Of a stretch of DNA of 64,000 nt, positions 47,958-59,031 are shown piece by piece (positions within the stretch are counted from its first letter, which is position 1; each line of letters starts with the position of its first letter). The position numbers and the translations under genes were made by a program. The stretch comes from Neoceratodus forsteri (Eukaryota; Chordata; Ceratodontiformes; Ceratodontidae). Where the stretch lies: NCBI GenBank assembly GCA_016271365.2, contig CM028132.1:1189333001-1189397000 (forward strand). Direction: 5' to 3'. The notes beneath the pieces were generated by a model, which saw only the letters and a program-made list of their open reading frames with translations, was not told the origin of the DNA and did not search any database.

Positions 47958-50093
47958 ATGGACAAATCTATTCCCAGCTTTCGGAGGTGCCCTTGTGGGC
48001 AGAAAATGTCCAGGACAGATCCGCACTCCATGTGCGTCTACTGCCTAGGCCTAGATCACGACCTGCAGGCCTGCAAGTTGTGCCGCTCTTTCTCGGCCAA
48101 TGTCCTGGATGATCGCGCTGCCCGATTGAAGCTTGGATGCCCCGAGAAGCGTTTCCCGGCGGTAAAATCAAAAGAGGCTCATTGGGCGGTGTCCACAGCG
48201 GCTGGCTCGGCTGAGCAGCTTGAGCAGATGATCGCCCTCGAGGAGGAGGTGGCCCAGGCCGCATCTTTCTCCTCCTCGGCCGCGGCATTTATCCCGCTCT
48301 GTCTGAGTTCCTCGTACTTGGCTTCGTTCAAGGAGCTTTGTCAGTCCCTTTCCACGAAGGGAGAGGGGCCATCGGACATTCTTCTCGCCCAAGAAGAAGA
48401 AGTCGGCGGTAGGTCCCACCGCCAGGCGTCGGGAGCGGGAGAGGTCTCCTTCCCGGACAGCCGACCGCCGACTTCGGGTCGGGTTGCGGCTCAGGCCACT
48501 GGCTTCACGGTGTCCCCGTCAGGCCAGCCTGTCGAGACTCCCGTTGACGCAGTCGAGATTTTTCTCGACCCGTTGGATGGGCTGTCGACTGGTGAAGCCG
48601 ACAACCCACCTTCACCGGTTCCCCCGGTAGAGACCAAGGATCTGCTTGCGCCTTCGGGGCCGCAGTCCCAGGATAAAGTGCCCGAGCCGAGGGAAGAGCG
48701 GGTTTCCCCTGCCCCTTCCCAGACCCGCCCTCGGTCTCGGTCTCAGACTTCATCTCGGTCAAGCCGTTCCCGCCGACATCGGCAGTCTCAGTCTCGGTAC
48801 CGAAGTAAGCGGCGACACCATTCCTCCTCGTCCTGTTCCTCAGATGAGGGGAGGCTTCGACGTAAATTACGTCGACATTATGAGGAGCTTATGTGGCAGC
48901 AGTTACTGTTGTCCAGGACTAAACCGACTCTGGTTCAGCCCCCGGCCATCAAGTAGCTATCGCCCGAACAACCGAAGCAACCGCTTGCCCCAGTCGAGAT
49001 GCCCATTCCAGGGCCGGTTGTTCGGCCGGAACCGGCTACTCCACCGATTGTGGTGGAATCTCCGCCTCCACAACCGAAGTCTGGGGCACCGACCAAGGAT
49101 TCTCGGTCGGGTCACGGCCTGCCCCACAGGTTGTCGGTCACCCTCACTCCTGACCGCCCTCGACAGGTAGAGGGTGGCTCAGGCCGAGGCAGTCTCGCAG
49201 ACTCTTGAATCCGGACGATGACTCCTCCCTGTTCTCCAGGCAGGTCGGCCTGGAGTCCTCCGGGACAGTCATTGACGATAGCACATCGCCCTTCTTGGGT
49301 CTGCTTCGACTCATCTCGGAGTCCACTGGGATGCAGCTCGAGCCCATGTCCAAATGGGCCAAGTATCCCCTGATGGAGATACTGGACCGAGGGGATTCCC
49401 CCATGGAGGCCTTTCCAGTGGCCGAAGCCATTGTCAGCCCAGCCTTGGAGCTCTGGCAGCGGCCTGCTTCCTGTCCTGCGCCCTCGGCCAGGATGGCCAG
49501 GAAGTATGTGGTCCCTACTGGCTCTTTGCCCGGTTTCTCGGTGCACCCCTCTGCCGAGGGGCTAGTCACCAACAGCGTCTTCCGGCGTTCCGGTAGCGCT
49601 CAGGACGTGGATAAACCCCCCCGACAAAGAGTCCAAAAAGCTATTCTTTGCCGGGTGCAAGGGGTACGCTGCGTCCTCCCTCGGCCTCCTACAGGCCAGC
49701 TCGGCCGTGCTGATGGCATACTTCTCCCACGCCCTCTTGGGCTCCCTGGATGAGGTTGTCCCTCATCTCCCGGCCGACCTGCAGACCACGGTCCATCAGG
49801 TGCGGGATCAGGGTAGGGCGGTGGCGAAGCAGCAGCTTCAGACTGCTCTGGACATAGGTGATTCCTGTGCCAGGTCAGTAGCGGCCGCGGTGGCCATGCG
49901 CCGCAGGGCGTGGCTGAGGATATCCACCTTCACGGCGGATACCCAGCACAAGTTGACGGACGTCCCCTTCTTGGGGACTGACCTCTTCGGCCCTGGAGTG
50001 GAGGGACACCTCCAGCGGATCGAAAAGTCCAATGCCACTCTGGACTCGGTCACGTCCGCCCAGAGGGACAAAGGCTGGCCAGCAACAGCATAA
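47958..50093 (+). pseudogene. DIRS gag-like protein (broken)
   Basis: I prefer the ATG at 47,958 to the one at 47,697, which lies in the terminal repeat. The N-terminal part has a cysteine-rich segment (RCPCGQKMSRTDPHSMCVYC, then HDLQACKLC). An Arg-Ser-rich segment lies at 48,720-48,840. TAG at 48,954-48,956 interrupts. The frame shifts near 49,190, and again at a run of seven C (49,616-49,622). The last part, MAYFSHALLGSL, SVAAAVAMRRRAWLR and DVPFLGTDLFG, matches the DIRS gag region related to LAP2alpha-type domains. It would package element RNA. Confidence 0.8.
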
Positions 50094-50399
50094 GTCCTTT
50101 CATCCTTCGCCCCTGCAGCTCGACCGCCCAACAGCACCAGCAACAGGGCAGCAGGCTCAGCCAGCATCCCAAACCTAAGCCGGTGGCTTCCTCCAATAGG
50201 AAGCAAGGAGGTAAAGGCCCAGGAGGTCCCGGCCGTTCCTCCTCCAAGCCTGCCCAGTGACGGGTTGAGGTGCTGCCCCAGCCTTGTCACTCCCCTGGGT
50301 TCCCCATGGGGACGGCCCGCCACTTCCTTTCCGCCTGGTCTGCTATCATCACGGACCGCTGGGTGTTGGAGGTGGTAGGAAAAGGCCTGCCCTGAGTTC

Positions 50400-51760
50400 G
50401 GCAGGCTCCCCTCGAGCTGTTGCCCCTCGGGGCCACGGGTCCGCAGCCTCGCTGTCAGCCCACCGAGCCGATATTGCCCTGCTCCTCGAAAAAGAGGTGA
50501 TCAGGAAGGTGGCGGATCCTCCTCCAGACCTGGGGTTTGTGTCCAGGTATTTTCTGGTCCCCAAACGGACGGGTGGCTGGCACCCCATCCTCGACCTGCA
50601 CAACCTGAACAGGTTCCTAAGGTCTCGGACCTTCAGGATGGTCACTCTGACTCAGATAATATCATCCTTGGAATGAGGTGTGTGGTTCTGTTCCCTGGAC
50701 CTCCAGGATGCGTTCTTTCATGTCCCGATCTGTCCGTCTCATCAGAGATTCCTCCGCTTCAGAGCGGAGGGGTCCCTTTACGAGTTCCGGGCCATGTCCT
50801 TCGGCCTCTGTCTAGCTCCCAGGGTCTTCACCAAATGCATGGCAGTGGTGACAGCATTCCTGCGGTGCTGAAGGGTCCGGGTGTACCCCTACCTGGATGA
50901 CTGGCTGATTGCAGCCCCCTCCAGAGCGGAGGTGGAGTGGTCCAGAGATCTGGCCCTCCAGGTTTGCTCTCAGATTGGTCTCCTCATCAATGAGGCCAAG
51001 TCGGAACTCGTGCCAAAGCAGGTGATACTCTTCATCGGGACAGAGCTTGACTCTCTTCGAGCCAGAGCTTGGCTCCCAGTGGACAGGGCCGAGGTTCTTT
51101 CCTCCTTTGCCCAATCATTTCTGGTTGGGTAATCATGCCCTGCCCGGGACTTCCTGTGCCTCCTGGGCCTCATGGCGGCCTGCACCAGCATGGTCCGTTG
51201 GGCCCGATGGTATATGCATCCCCTTCAATGGGGACTGGCCAGCCAGTGGTCACAGCACTGCGATCCGTTGGACCAGCCTGTGACAGTGATCCAGGAGATG
51301 TGGAACGCTCTCCAGTGGCGGACCGTTCCAGCACATCTGCATTAGGGCATCCCATTCGTCCGCCCTGAGCCGACGGTCTCTCTTTCGACCGATGCATCTC
51401 TGATGGGCTGTGTGCCCATCTGGGGGAGAACAGAGCGCATGGTCTCTGGTCCCCTCGCGAGTCCGGATGCTATATCAACCTGCTGGAGCTCTGAGTGGCC
51501 TGCCTAGCTCTCACCGCCTCCGCTCTGTTTCTACGGGGTCAAATGGTTCAGGTCCAGATGGACAATACCACGACCATGTACTATCTGAACCGCCAGGGCG
51601 GGATGCGCTCCATGCTGTTATGCAAGGAAGCTCTCTGCATATGGTCCCTCGTGCACAGCCTGGAGGCGAATCTCCTAGCCATTCACGTGGCAGGAGCCTC
51701 CAACCCCCTGGCCGATGCCCTAAGCCAGATAGGGGCTGCGTCTCACGAGCGGTCTCTCCT
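50400..51760 (+). pseudogene. DIRS reverse transcriptase-RNase H (broken)
   Basis: RT blocks: FVSRYFLVPKRTGGWHPILD, SLDLQDAFFHVPI, FRAMSFGLCLAPRVFTKC and the catalytic YLDDW (codons from 50,890). RNase H blocks: LSTDASLMGC (about 51,388), VQMDNTTTMYYLNRQGG (about 51,556) and NPLADALSQ (about 51,703). One frame is kept through stops at 50,674 (TGA), 50,869 (TGA), 51,130 (TAA) and 51,343 (TAG). A shift near 51,409 is followed by TGA at 51,492. The element would copy its RNA into a circular DNA form. Confidence 0.9.
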
Positions 51761-52169
51761 GCCGGAGGTAGTACAAGATCTGTTCTCCCACTGGGGCACA
51801 ACTCAGGTGGACCTGTTTGCCTTCAGGGAGAATGCGAAGCTGAATCTGTTCCATGCCCACCCCCCTCAGCAGGGCTCACTGCAGGGGGATAACTTCTCGA
51901 GGCCATGGACCCCGGGCCTCTTCTACGCCTTTCCCCCATTTCCTTTGATCCACAAGGTGCTTCTCAAGGCGAGGAGGGACAAGGCGCAGGTGATTCTGGT
52001 AGCCCCAGACTGGCCCCGCCAGTTCTGGTATCCAGATCTTCTCAGCCTCAGCTCCAGGCTCCCTAGGCGGCTTCCAGCCCACCCGGACCTGATCTCAGTC
52101 AGCCAGGGGAAGGTATTCCATCCAGACCTTCAATCCCTGCACCTGACAGCCTGTATCCTGAGCGGCTAG
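51760..52169 (+). pseudogene. DIRS methyltransferase-like domain
   Basis: Open in the frame that continues from RNase H. Blocks: LLPEVVQDLFSHWG, QVDLFAFRENAKLNLF, FSRPWTPGLFYAFPPFPLI and VILVAPDWPRQFWYPDLL. The DLFA...N, FPPF and VAPDWP arrangement resembles phage Dam-type adenine methyltransferases (D..FAT..N, NPPY, LLPA). DIRS elements are known to carry such a domain, with unknown role. It matches the fragments at 905-1,195 and 20,430-20,560. Confidence 0.75.
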
Positions 52170-52180
52170 AGTTCCAGACC

Positions 52181-53205
52181 TTGGGTCTTTCCGACGAGGT
52201 CCTCAACATCATTGAGGCGTCCCGTAAGGAGTCGACCAGGAAATGCTATGCCTTCAAATGGAAGAGATTCTCCATTTGGTGTCAGGGGAAGGGCTTGGAC
52301 CCTTCCGCCTGTCCCTTGGCAAGCATTCTGGACTATCTGTGGTCCCTTTCTCAGCAAGGACTTTGGTCAACGACCCTTAAGGTGCACCTGGCAGCCATCT
52401 CTGCTTACCGGGAGTGGGCCGGGAAGCAGTCGGTGGTGCAGGAGAAGGTGGTCAGGCGCTTTTTCAAAGGCCTTGACTACATTTCCCCTCCGGTGCGAGA
52501 ACCTCCGCCTCCGTGGGATCTACTGCTGGTATTGGCCAAGCTCATGGGCAAGCCATTCGAACCGATGCACAGGTGCGATATTTCCACCTGTCATGGAAGA
52601 CCGCCTTCTTGGTGGCTATCACGTCAGCCAGAAGGATGGGAGAGCTCCAGGTGCTTTCCATCGAGTCTCCTTATCTGGTCTTCCACAGGGACAAGGTTGT
52701 CCTGTGCCCCCACCCAAAATTCCTTCCGAAGGTGGTGTCGGAGTTTCACCTTAACCAGGTGTTGACTCTGCCGGTGTTCTACCCCAATCACACCTCGGAG
52801 GCCGAATATAGGCTCCATACTTTGGACCCTAGACGAGCACTCGCTTATTATAAGGAGTGGATGGCTGAAGTTCAGGGAGAGGTTCGCCAGGTGTTTGTCA
52901 CCTACGCTGAAGCCGCACCTGGCAGACCTGCAGCCAAGCGGACGATAAGCAGGTGGGTCACCTCCTCCATAGAGCTGTGCTATAGGTTGGCGGGCATGGA
53001 GCCTCCCAGAGGGATAAGAGCTCATTCTACCCGCCATACCGCTGCATCGGTAGCTGCTTCCAGGGACGTCCCTATCCAGGATATCTGCAGGGCTGCTACC
53101 TGGAAGTCGGCACATACCTTCATTACCCACTACCACATTGACCTTGAGTCATGCCGGGATGCTGGTTTTGGGGCCTTGGTTCTCCAGTCCTTATTTCCCA
53201 AGTAA
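52181..53205 (+). pseudogene. DIRS tyrosine recombinase (one frameshift)
   Basis: N-terminal SAM-like part: STRKCYAFKWKRFSIWCQGK and TLKVHLAAISAYREW. The frame changes once near 52,560-52,580, then runs open to the stop at 53,205. Catalytic residues: Arg in ITSARRMGEL (52,630-52,635), His (53,023) and Arg (53,032) in AHSTRHTAAS, and Tyr in ITHYHID (53,131). It would join the circular DNA to the chromosome. It is the least damaged ORF of the element. Confidence 0.9.
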
Positions 53206-53256
53206 GTATCGGGGGTGTGCGCCTTGCCTCCCTCCTCCCGGAGAACTGCTAGGAGT

Positions 53257-53360
53257 CTGCCAATAAGTGTGGATTGAACAACATATCCATGTCCCTAGAA
53301 ATACAGGTTACTCACCTGTAACAGGAGTTCTAGGAATGGTATGTTGTTCATCCACATGAC
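53257..53360. other. DIRS internal complementary region
   Basis: 53,257-53,298 is the reverse complement of the left edge (47,689 onward). Directly next to it, 53,299-53,360 is the reverse complement of the right edge (53,579 backward). The two halves meet at ctagaaatacagg (about 53,295-53,305), giving a copy of a right-end-to-left-end junction. In DIRS-1 this region is thought to template completion of the circular DNA. Confidence 0.9.
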
Positions 53361-53432
53361 CCACCCGACCTCCCCGGCTTCGACGCACAACCTGGCTTCC
53401 AGCGGGCTAGATCTGGCATCATGGGGTGGAGC

Positions 53433-53579
53433 CGTGAGTTTTACCACCCGGGTGGGTGGGAGGAGCCAGCTTGAAGACCTTCCAGCAACAATTAAAGTGG
53501 CAAGGAACCTGCCAATAAGTGTGGATGAACAACATATACCTTTCCTAGAACTCCTGTTACAGGTGAGTAACCTGTATTT
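53433..53579 (-). repeat. DIRS right terminal repeat with palindromic extension
   Basis: 53,433-53,555 is the inverse of the left repeat. A further 24 or so bases, absent from the left end, include tacaggtgagtaacctgta, a near-palindrome with 7-bp arms and a 5-base spacer, ending ttt at 53,579. Confidence 0.88.
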
Positions 53580-54100
53580 ACCCATGGCTGGAGGTAGGTA
53601 TCAACTCTCTGAATCATGGAGTCTCCTATGATCAGAAGTGTTTTTGATTTCCTTTTTGCTTTTTTTGTTTTGGTCCCTGTTTTGGGCGTGTTTTGCAGTG
53701 CTAGCTCCTGTGCTGCAGTGTCCTGCTCTGTAGTGTCCCCTGCTCCTTTGTTTGATTTTGGAGATAGAGGTGGATACCTACTTGTAGTTTTTATATGGTT
53801 TGTGAAGGTGATACGTTGGTGAGCATTGAGTGATGGAGCACCCAATTTGCGCCTCCTAACCACCTGCCAACCTCCCGGACCAACTACCGTCTGCTGTCGA
53901 GGTGCGTCAGTTGGATGTTGGGGAACTGGCAGGTGGTTCTTGTAATATGTTTCCTCCTGAAAATATGATTTGAGGCACGCAATCTCTGCCCATGCTGCCC
54001 AGAGCTGAGCCCTTAGCTCTCCGATGGTCCAGCATGTAGGACAGCATCCTAAATCCTGTATAACTGCCCTATTAAAAGTGTCCCACAGTACCTGCAGTTA
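53580..54100 (-). mobile_element. CR1 LINE copy C, upstream part (ORF1 start)
   Basis: Minus-strand reading gives HRRAKGSALGSMGRDCVPQI (about 54,000), then VRRRKLGAPS (about 53,850), a lysine-rich stretch, and KSKTLLIIGDSMIQRVDTY (about 53,600-53,650). The GDS block is the nucleophile motif of the SGNH-like esterase domain of CR1 ORF1. The upstream boundary near 54,100 is approximate. Confidence 0.78.
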
Positions 54101-57100
54101 ATAATATCCATTCCAGTTGAGTTACTGAGTTTATAACCTGGTAAGAGTAATTAGAAGGAAAATGAAGGCAAGATATTTTTTGTTTTGTTTTGTTTTTGTA
54201 TAACTTTTTATAACACATTACATTCATTGTGTCCCTGTAAGTGAGGTCACTGTGTGGACACCCCTCTGATCCTCCCCTTCCTGCTTTGCTACAGGAAATG
54301 TTACAACTATGCTACTCTATAAAAGAAGTGTATGGGGTGTGGGGATGGGGGTTGGTGGTTGGGCCCTTCCCCTGCCAAGAAAGAAGAACCATGGACGAAA
54401 GGATATAAGAGCAGAAACAATCAACCAGCAACAAATGCAGTCACTATCCCTCAGTCTGTAAATCGTATGTGCTCCTGTAATTAGCCTTAAAAGCTTATCC
54501 TAATGATAGATAAAGTCACAAAACCTGTAAGCACCACCTGCATCAATTTCACAGAAGATATACCCTGCAAAAACACTTCGCTATAGAGAAAAAATAAAGC
54601 AGTAAAAAAGTAACAACATCTGTAAGCACAACCTGCAGAACCCTTTAAGAGAAGATACACCTTGCAAAAAACATGTTGAATCAGAGAAGATTACAGCAGT
54701 AAAATGTAAGCAAAAACCAGTAACAAAACCTGTGAGCACAAAAGAAAATAGTAACACACAGTAAATCTGCCTAGCCAAAAGAAGCCTTAATCTTTTCCCT
54801 TGCTCTGATAATGTTGTTCCTTGCTCTGTCCTTACAAGCAAACCTAGAAGAAAAGAGTTCAGGTAAAGCTAGGTGCCTTTGCCAGCAAACCTAGTCGTCC
54901 ACCTCAATAACACCAACTAACATGTACACACACCATGCAGCTCTGAGCTGTGTTGAGCATGTCTAAGGAGTTAACTCCCAGTACAGCAGCCAGTCAGAGC
55001 AAGTGTTGACCTCATGTACAATTAATTAGGCTTATAATGCTGTCTAACTCTTTTTTGGTGAAGAGCACTAATTTTTTATCCCATTCAGGAGTAATCCATT
55101 TGTGCACATCTACTTCTGAGTTTTATCAAAGACTTAACTGCAGGGAGATGCTAAGCTCCATTTTGGAATTAGCCTCCGTGTGTATGGCAGTGTCACGGGC
55201 ATAGAGGTGCATGGTGATTCTGGAATCTTTACAGACGGATGCAAGGACTGAACAGGACAAGAAGTACCTAAGGGAGGACTAGCATATGTAGGGTCTTGCT
55301 AAATGGTTTTAGACTTATCCGGCCCACCAGTGCTATCTCTGTGTATTGACCTGACACCTGAGAGGCCATGGTTCACATTGAGCTGCAGAATCCAATGCCA
55401 ATGTTGACTGAAGACTGGGTGTGTCATGGAGCCAATGTCCTCACCTCAGCAAGGAACATTTTGGGTCATCCAGCATTCACTGCCCTGCTGGCTGTTTGAT
55501 GGAGTGGCATTGGCTTCGACTGTGAAGGCAGATGCTTGTCTACCTTCCTGGTCAGAGGAGTGGTGCAGCTGTGGCTGTCTCATTGTTGAAATGGAGGACA
55601 GGGAAACCAAAAGTTGTTACAGAAGCATTACCTTAAGCTTATCTTCTTTCTTATATTGGGTAATTTTTTTTTCTTTTTTGGTTTTTGGCCAGACTGCTTC
55701 TAGTGACTTACTGTGTGTGTTTGTCTCCTCACCCCTTAGTTTGCCCTCATTCACTCATGGGTGCTCCTTCTTTAAGTCTTCCTGGTGGTTACTCTTCTTC
55801 CTGCCAGACACACTCCTGTGTAGACACTGCCTACCAGCAGATCCCAGGGTGCCCCTGACTTGATCTCCTGATCTATCCCTGCTGGGGGGACAAAGTATCC
55901 CCCCTGCAGCCACTGAAGAGGAAGAAGAAGTGCTTTGTGACTAGGGCCTGGACTAGGTGGCGAGCAAGTTGCCTGGGGGATTGAGTGATGGGGGGAACAA
56001 ACATGAAGGCTGTTATCTGCAGCATTCCCAGAAAGGACAGACAGTCAGTTCTCTTGTTTATTTTGCACCCTCTCACCGTGATGAGTATGCGTGCGGCTGG
56101 CCTGATGTGGTTAGTACCTGGTAGTGCATGTTCACCCTCAACACCTATGGCACCTCCACTGTCCTCCAGCCAGCAGCTGCTAGCAGAGCAGTGCTTTGTC
56201 CTCCCTACCACCCAGAAGCAGAGCATCCACACAGCTGCTCTGATCCCTCCTAGTCAACCTCTGCTTCTGATTTCCCAGGTGAATCTGGATTTCTAGCGTG
56301 CCAGAATGGTGTCCCGCTGCCTTTTTAATCGCAGTATTTTATTATGCTGTGCTACTGCCTATTTATAAGCTTGCTTAGGATATCGCTGTAAATTAACTTT
56401 AATAAACTGGTTATTCCTAACAAAATAAAACTGAATTTAAATTGAAAAAACTAAGGGTAAAAAAAAAAAGACTTAAAAAGAATGATTGTAGGTGGGATAA
56501 ATCAGTCACAGTATCTCACAGGTTGCATTTTGGAGAGTGCTGCAATTAGTGGGTGTGGTAAAGCAAAGGTCTTCTCCCAGAATTACTTTTTTTTAAAATA
56601 CATTTTCCTCCAGTAGGGTCAGTGCCTGGCCAGAACTCTTTCTGTCACCACGTAGTGCCCTGTTCCTAGCTACAGAACTCCATCCCTTGTATGTCTCCCA
56701 GTCTGAACCCCCCAACAGCCCTGTCACCTTCCAGATTGTTTACCTTCTATGAGTACACCTCTGCCTTCCAGGACCTTGGCAGGCATTCATTCCATATCCA
56801 GTCAGCAACTGCAACAGGAGAAGTTTTCTGGCTTTGGCGGATAGGAGACTGCCCAGGGAAGGTGGGTTCTACCATGACGCAGCGACACCAAAGTTGCTGA
56901 CATCCCTACATCGACAGACACAATGCCAAGTGTCAGCATTGTGCTGTTGGATTTTTCGGTGTTTCTATGTGGGGCTGCACCCCCAAACCTCTCATGTCGG
57001 GTCTGCACCCTCCTCACATCCCCCGGTATTTTAATAACCAACTCCATGATGGAGTTGTCTCAGGGAGGGGGCCAAACACCGGGAGATGCAGTGCCGGTGT

Positions 57101-57358
57101 CAGCAGGGACCGTTACAGCAACCTGTTGATTTCTATCGCTGTAATGGTCTTCACTGTAGGAGTTTCGTTGTTCGGTCAGTATACGTGGGAGGTGTGACCC
57201 ACTGTGGCTGTGCTGGACAGGTGGGACTTGATCTCTCCACCTACTGGCTATCCATTTTCTGTTTTCCTCACTAGACCCTTACCAGGAGCCTGTGCTCTGA
57301 TGTTTCCATTGTTGGAATGCGTCCCGAACTGATGTCTACTCATTCGCCCCCTCCCTAG
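54101..57358. other. No recognisable gene; local tandem duplication
   Basis: Holds the duplication at 54,523-54,745 (separate entry), a G-rich stretch near 54,335, and ORFs up to 145 codons without motifs. A pyrimidine-rich ctcattcgccccctccctag ends at 57,358 and could serve as a splice acceptor for the minisatellite frame. Confidence 0.45.
54523..54745. repeat. Imperfect tandem duplication, unit about 95-110 bp
   Basis: 'acctgtaagcaccacctgca', 'agaagatataccctgcaaaa' and 'agcagtaaaa' recur as 'atctgtaagcacaacctgca', 'agaagatacaccttgcaaaa' and 'agcagtaaaa'. A third start appears at about 54,728. Confidence 0.75.
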
Positions 57359-58469
57359 TGTTTCTGCAAAGCAGACTCTGGTGCACTACTGCCTGCAGTA
57401 ATTGAGGTGGCAGAGTTGCAGCAAGCTGCACTACCACCTGTAGTCACTGAGGTGGCAGAGTTGCAGCAAGCTGCACTACCGCCTGTAGTCACTGAGGTGG
57501 CAGAGTTGCAGCAAGCTGCACTACGGCCTGTAGTCACTGAGGTGGCAGAGTTGCAGCAAGCTGCACTACGGCCCGTAGACTGAGGTGGCAGAGTTGCAGC
57601 AAGCTGCACTACCGCCTGTAGTCACTGAGGTGGCAGAGTTGCAGCAAGCTGCACTACGGCCTGTAGTCACTGAGGTGGCAGAGTTGCAGCAAGCTGCACT
57701 ACCGCCTGTAGTCACTGAGGTGGCAGAGTTGCAGCAAGCTGCACTACCGCCTGTAGTCACTGAGGTGGCAGAGTTGCAGCAAGCTGCACTATTGGCTGTA
57801 GTCACTGAGGTGGCAGAGTTGCAACAAGCTGCACTACCGCCTGTAGTCACTGAGGTGGCAGAGTTGCAGCAAACTGAACTATTGGCTGTAGTCACTGAGG
57901 TGGCAGAGTTTCAGCAAGCTGCACTACCGCCTGTAGTCACTGAGGTGGCAGAGTTGCAGCAAGCTGCACTACTGCCTGTAGTCACTGAGGTGGCAGAGTT
58001 GCAGCAAGCTGCACTATTGGCTGTAGTCACTGAGGTGGCAGAGTTGCAGCAAGCTGCACTACCACCTGTAGTCAATTAGGTGGCAGAGTTGCAGAAAACT
58101 GCACTGTTGGCTGTAGTCACTGAGGTGGCAGAGTTGCAGCAAGCTGTACTACCGCCTGTAGTCACTGAGGTGGCAGAGTTGCAGCAAGCTGCACTATCGC
58201 CTGTAGTCACTGAGGTGGCAGAGTTGCAGCAAGCTGCACTACCGCCTGTAGTCACTGAGGTGGCAGAGTTGAAGCAAGCTGCACTATCGCCTGTAGTCAC
58301 TGAGGTGGCAGAGTTGCAGCAAGCTGCACTACTGCCTGTAGTCACTGAGGTGGCAGAGTTGCAGCAAGCTGCACTATTGGCTGCAATCACTGAGGTGGAA
58401 GAGTTGCAGCAAGCTGCACTACCACCTGTAGTCACTGAGATGGCAGAGTTGCAGCAAGCTGCACTATCG
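57359..58469. repeat. 45-bp minisatellite, open in frame on both strands
   Basis: About 24 units of 45 bp (57,404-58,469) with few changes. The plus strand reads a 15-residue repeat of the type EVAELQQAALPPVVT. Leading codons 57,359-57,403 are in the same frame and follow an AG preceded by pyrimidines. The frame is broken by a 2-bp deletion near 57,578 and by a TAG at about 58,077. After the last unit the frame continues as SSLHRRRKAFCEMLDPSP and stops at 58,521-58,523. It may be an exon-borne repeat or a plain minisatellite; no known protein was recognised. Confidence 0.9.
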
Positions 58470-58523
58470 TCCCTCCACCGGAGAAGGAAAGCATTCTGTG
58501 AGATGCTTGATCCTTCTCCCTGA

Positions 58524-59031
58524 CCGGCCCTCCAACTCCTCGGGCTCACTCCTGAACCTGGGTCACTCACATCAAGATTGGCACCACTGCCACTGCACCA
58601 AAAAGCCAGCCCCCCAACCAACATTTGGACCTTGAAATATTAACCAACTCCCTCTCTTGAGATACAAGTCTGTTAACAGAAAAGGCTCTAAATAGGAGAT
58701 TGCTCAAGACGAGGAGTACAGATCGTGCACACATCTGAGCAGGAGAATGAACCAATGGAAATCACATCTACAGAGAAAGAAGACCTAGCTTCACACAAAG
58801 GGTGCAGTGGTGTTTGTACACTATCGCATTGTAGCAGAAATCTACATAGCCTGTTGCATAAACCTGATTATTTAGGAAAGGTTGATGGACTTGCTGATCT
58901 ACAGACTACAGTTGCATCCTCCACAGTCAGGAACAGTGATTGTCTTACCTTTCTCAGCCGTCAGGTTTTCCGGCATTAGAGAAATGGGGCTGCACCATGT
59001 TTGATCACTGTTGCATATAAATGTTTCTCAG
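58524..59031. other. No recognisable gene
   Basis: Unique-looking sequence between the minisatellite and LTR-4. An 84-codon frame (58,725-58,979) lacks motifs. Confidence 0.4.

Larger units (their letters stand above)
47687..53579 (+). mobile_element. Full-length DIRS retrotransposon inside CR1 copy C
   Basis: A 5.89-kb unit with an inverted terminal repeat at each end (47,689-47,811 and 53,433-53,555). In order it holds a gag-like region, reverse transcriptase-RNase H-methyltransferase-like region, tyrosine recombinase, and an internal complementary region (53,257-53,360). DIRS elements lack an integrase and are thought to insert a circular DNA by recombinase without duplicating the target, and no duplication is obvious here. 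All ORFs contain stops or frameshifts. Confidence 0.93.

Noticed and set aside
48999..49546. Multiple overlapping frames as separate genes
   Set aside because: They are pieces of one gag-like frame separated by a stop and two frame shifts.
47968..50323. Long antisense open frames over the DIRS gag region
   Set aside because: They are shadows of GC-rich gag sequence. The plus-strand reading has recognisable DIRS blocks and the antisense has none.
57359..58469. Regular repeat array suggesting a CRISPR
   Set aside because: Units are contiguous 45-bp copies with no unique spacers, and the window is eukaryotic. It is a minisatellite.
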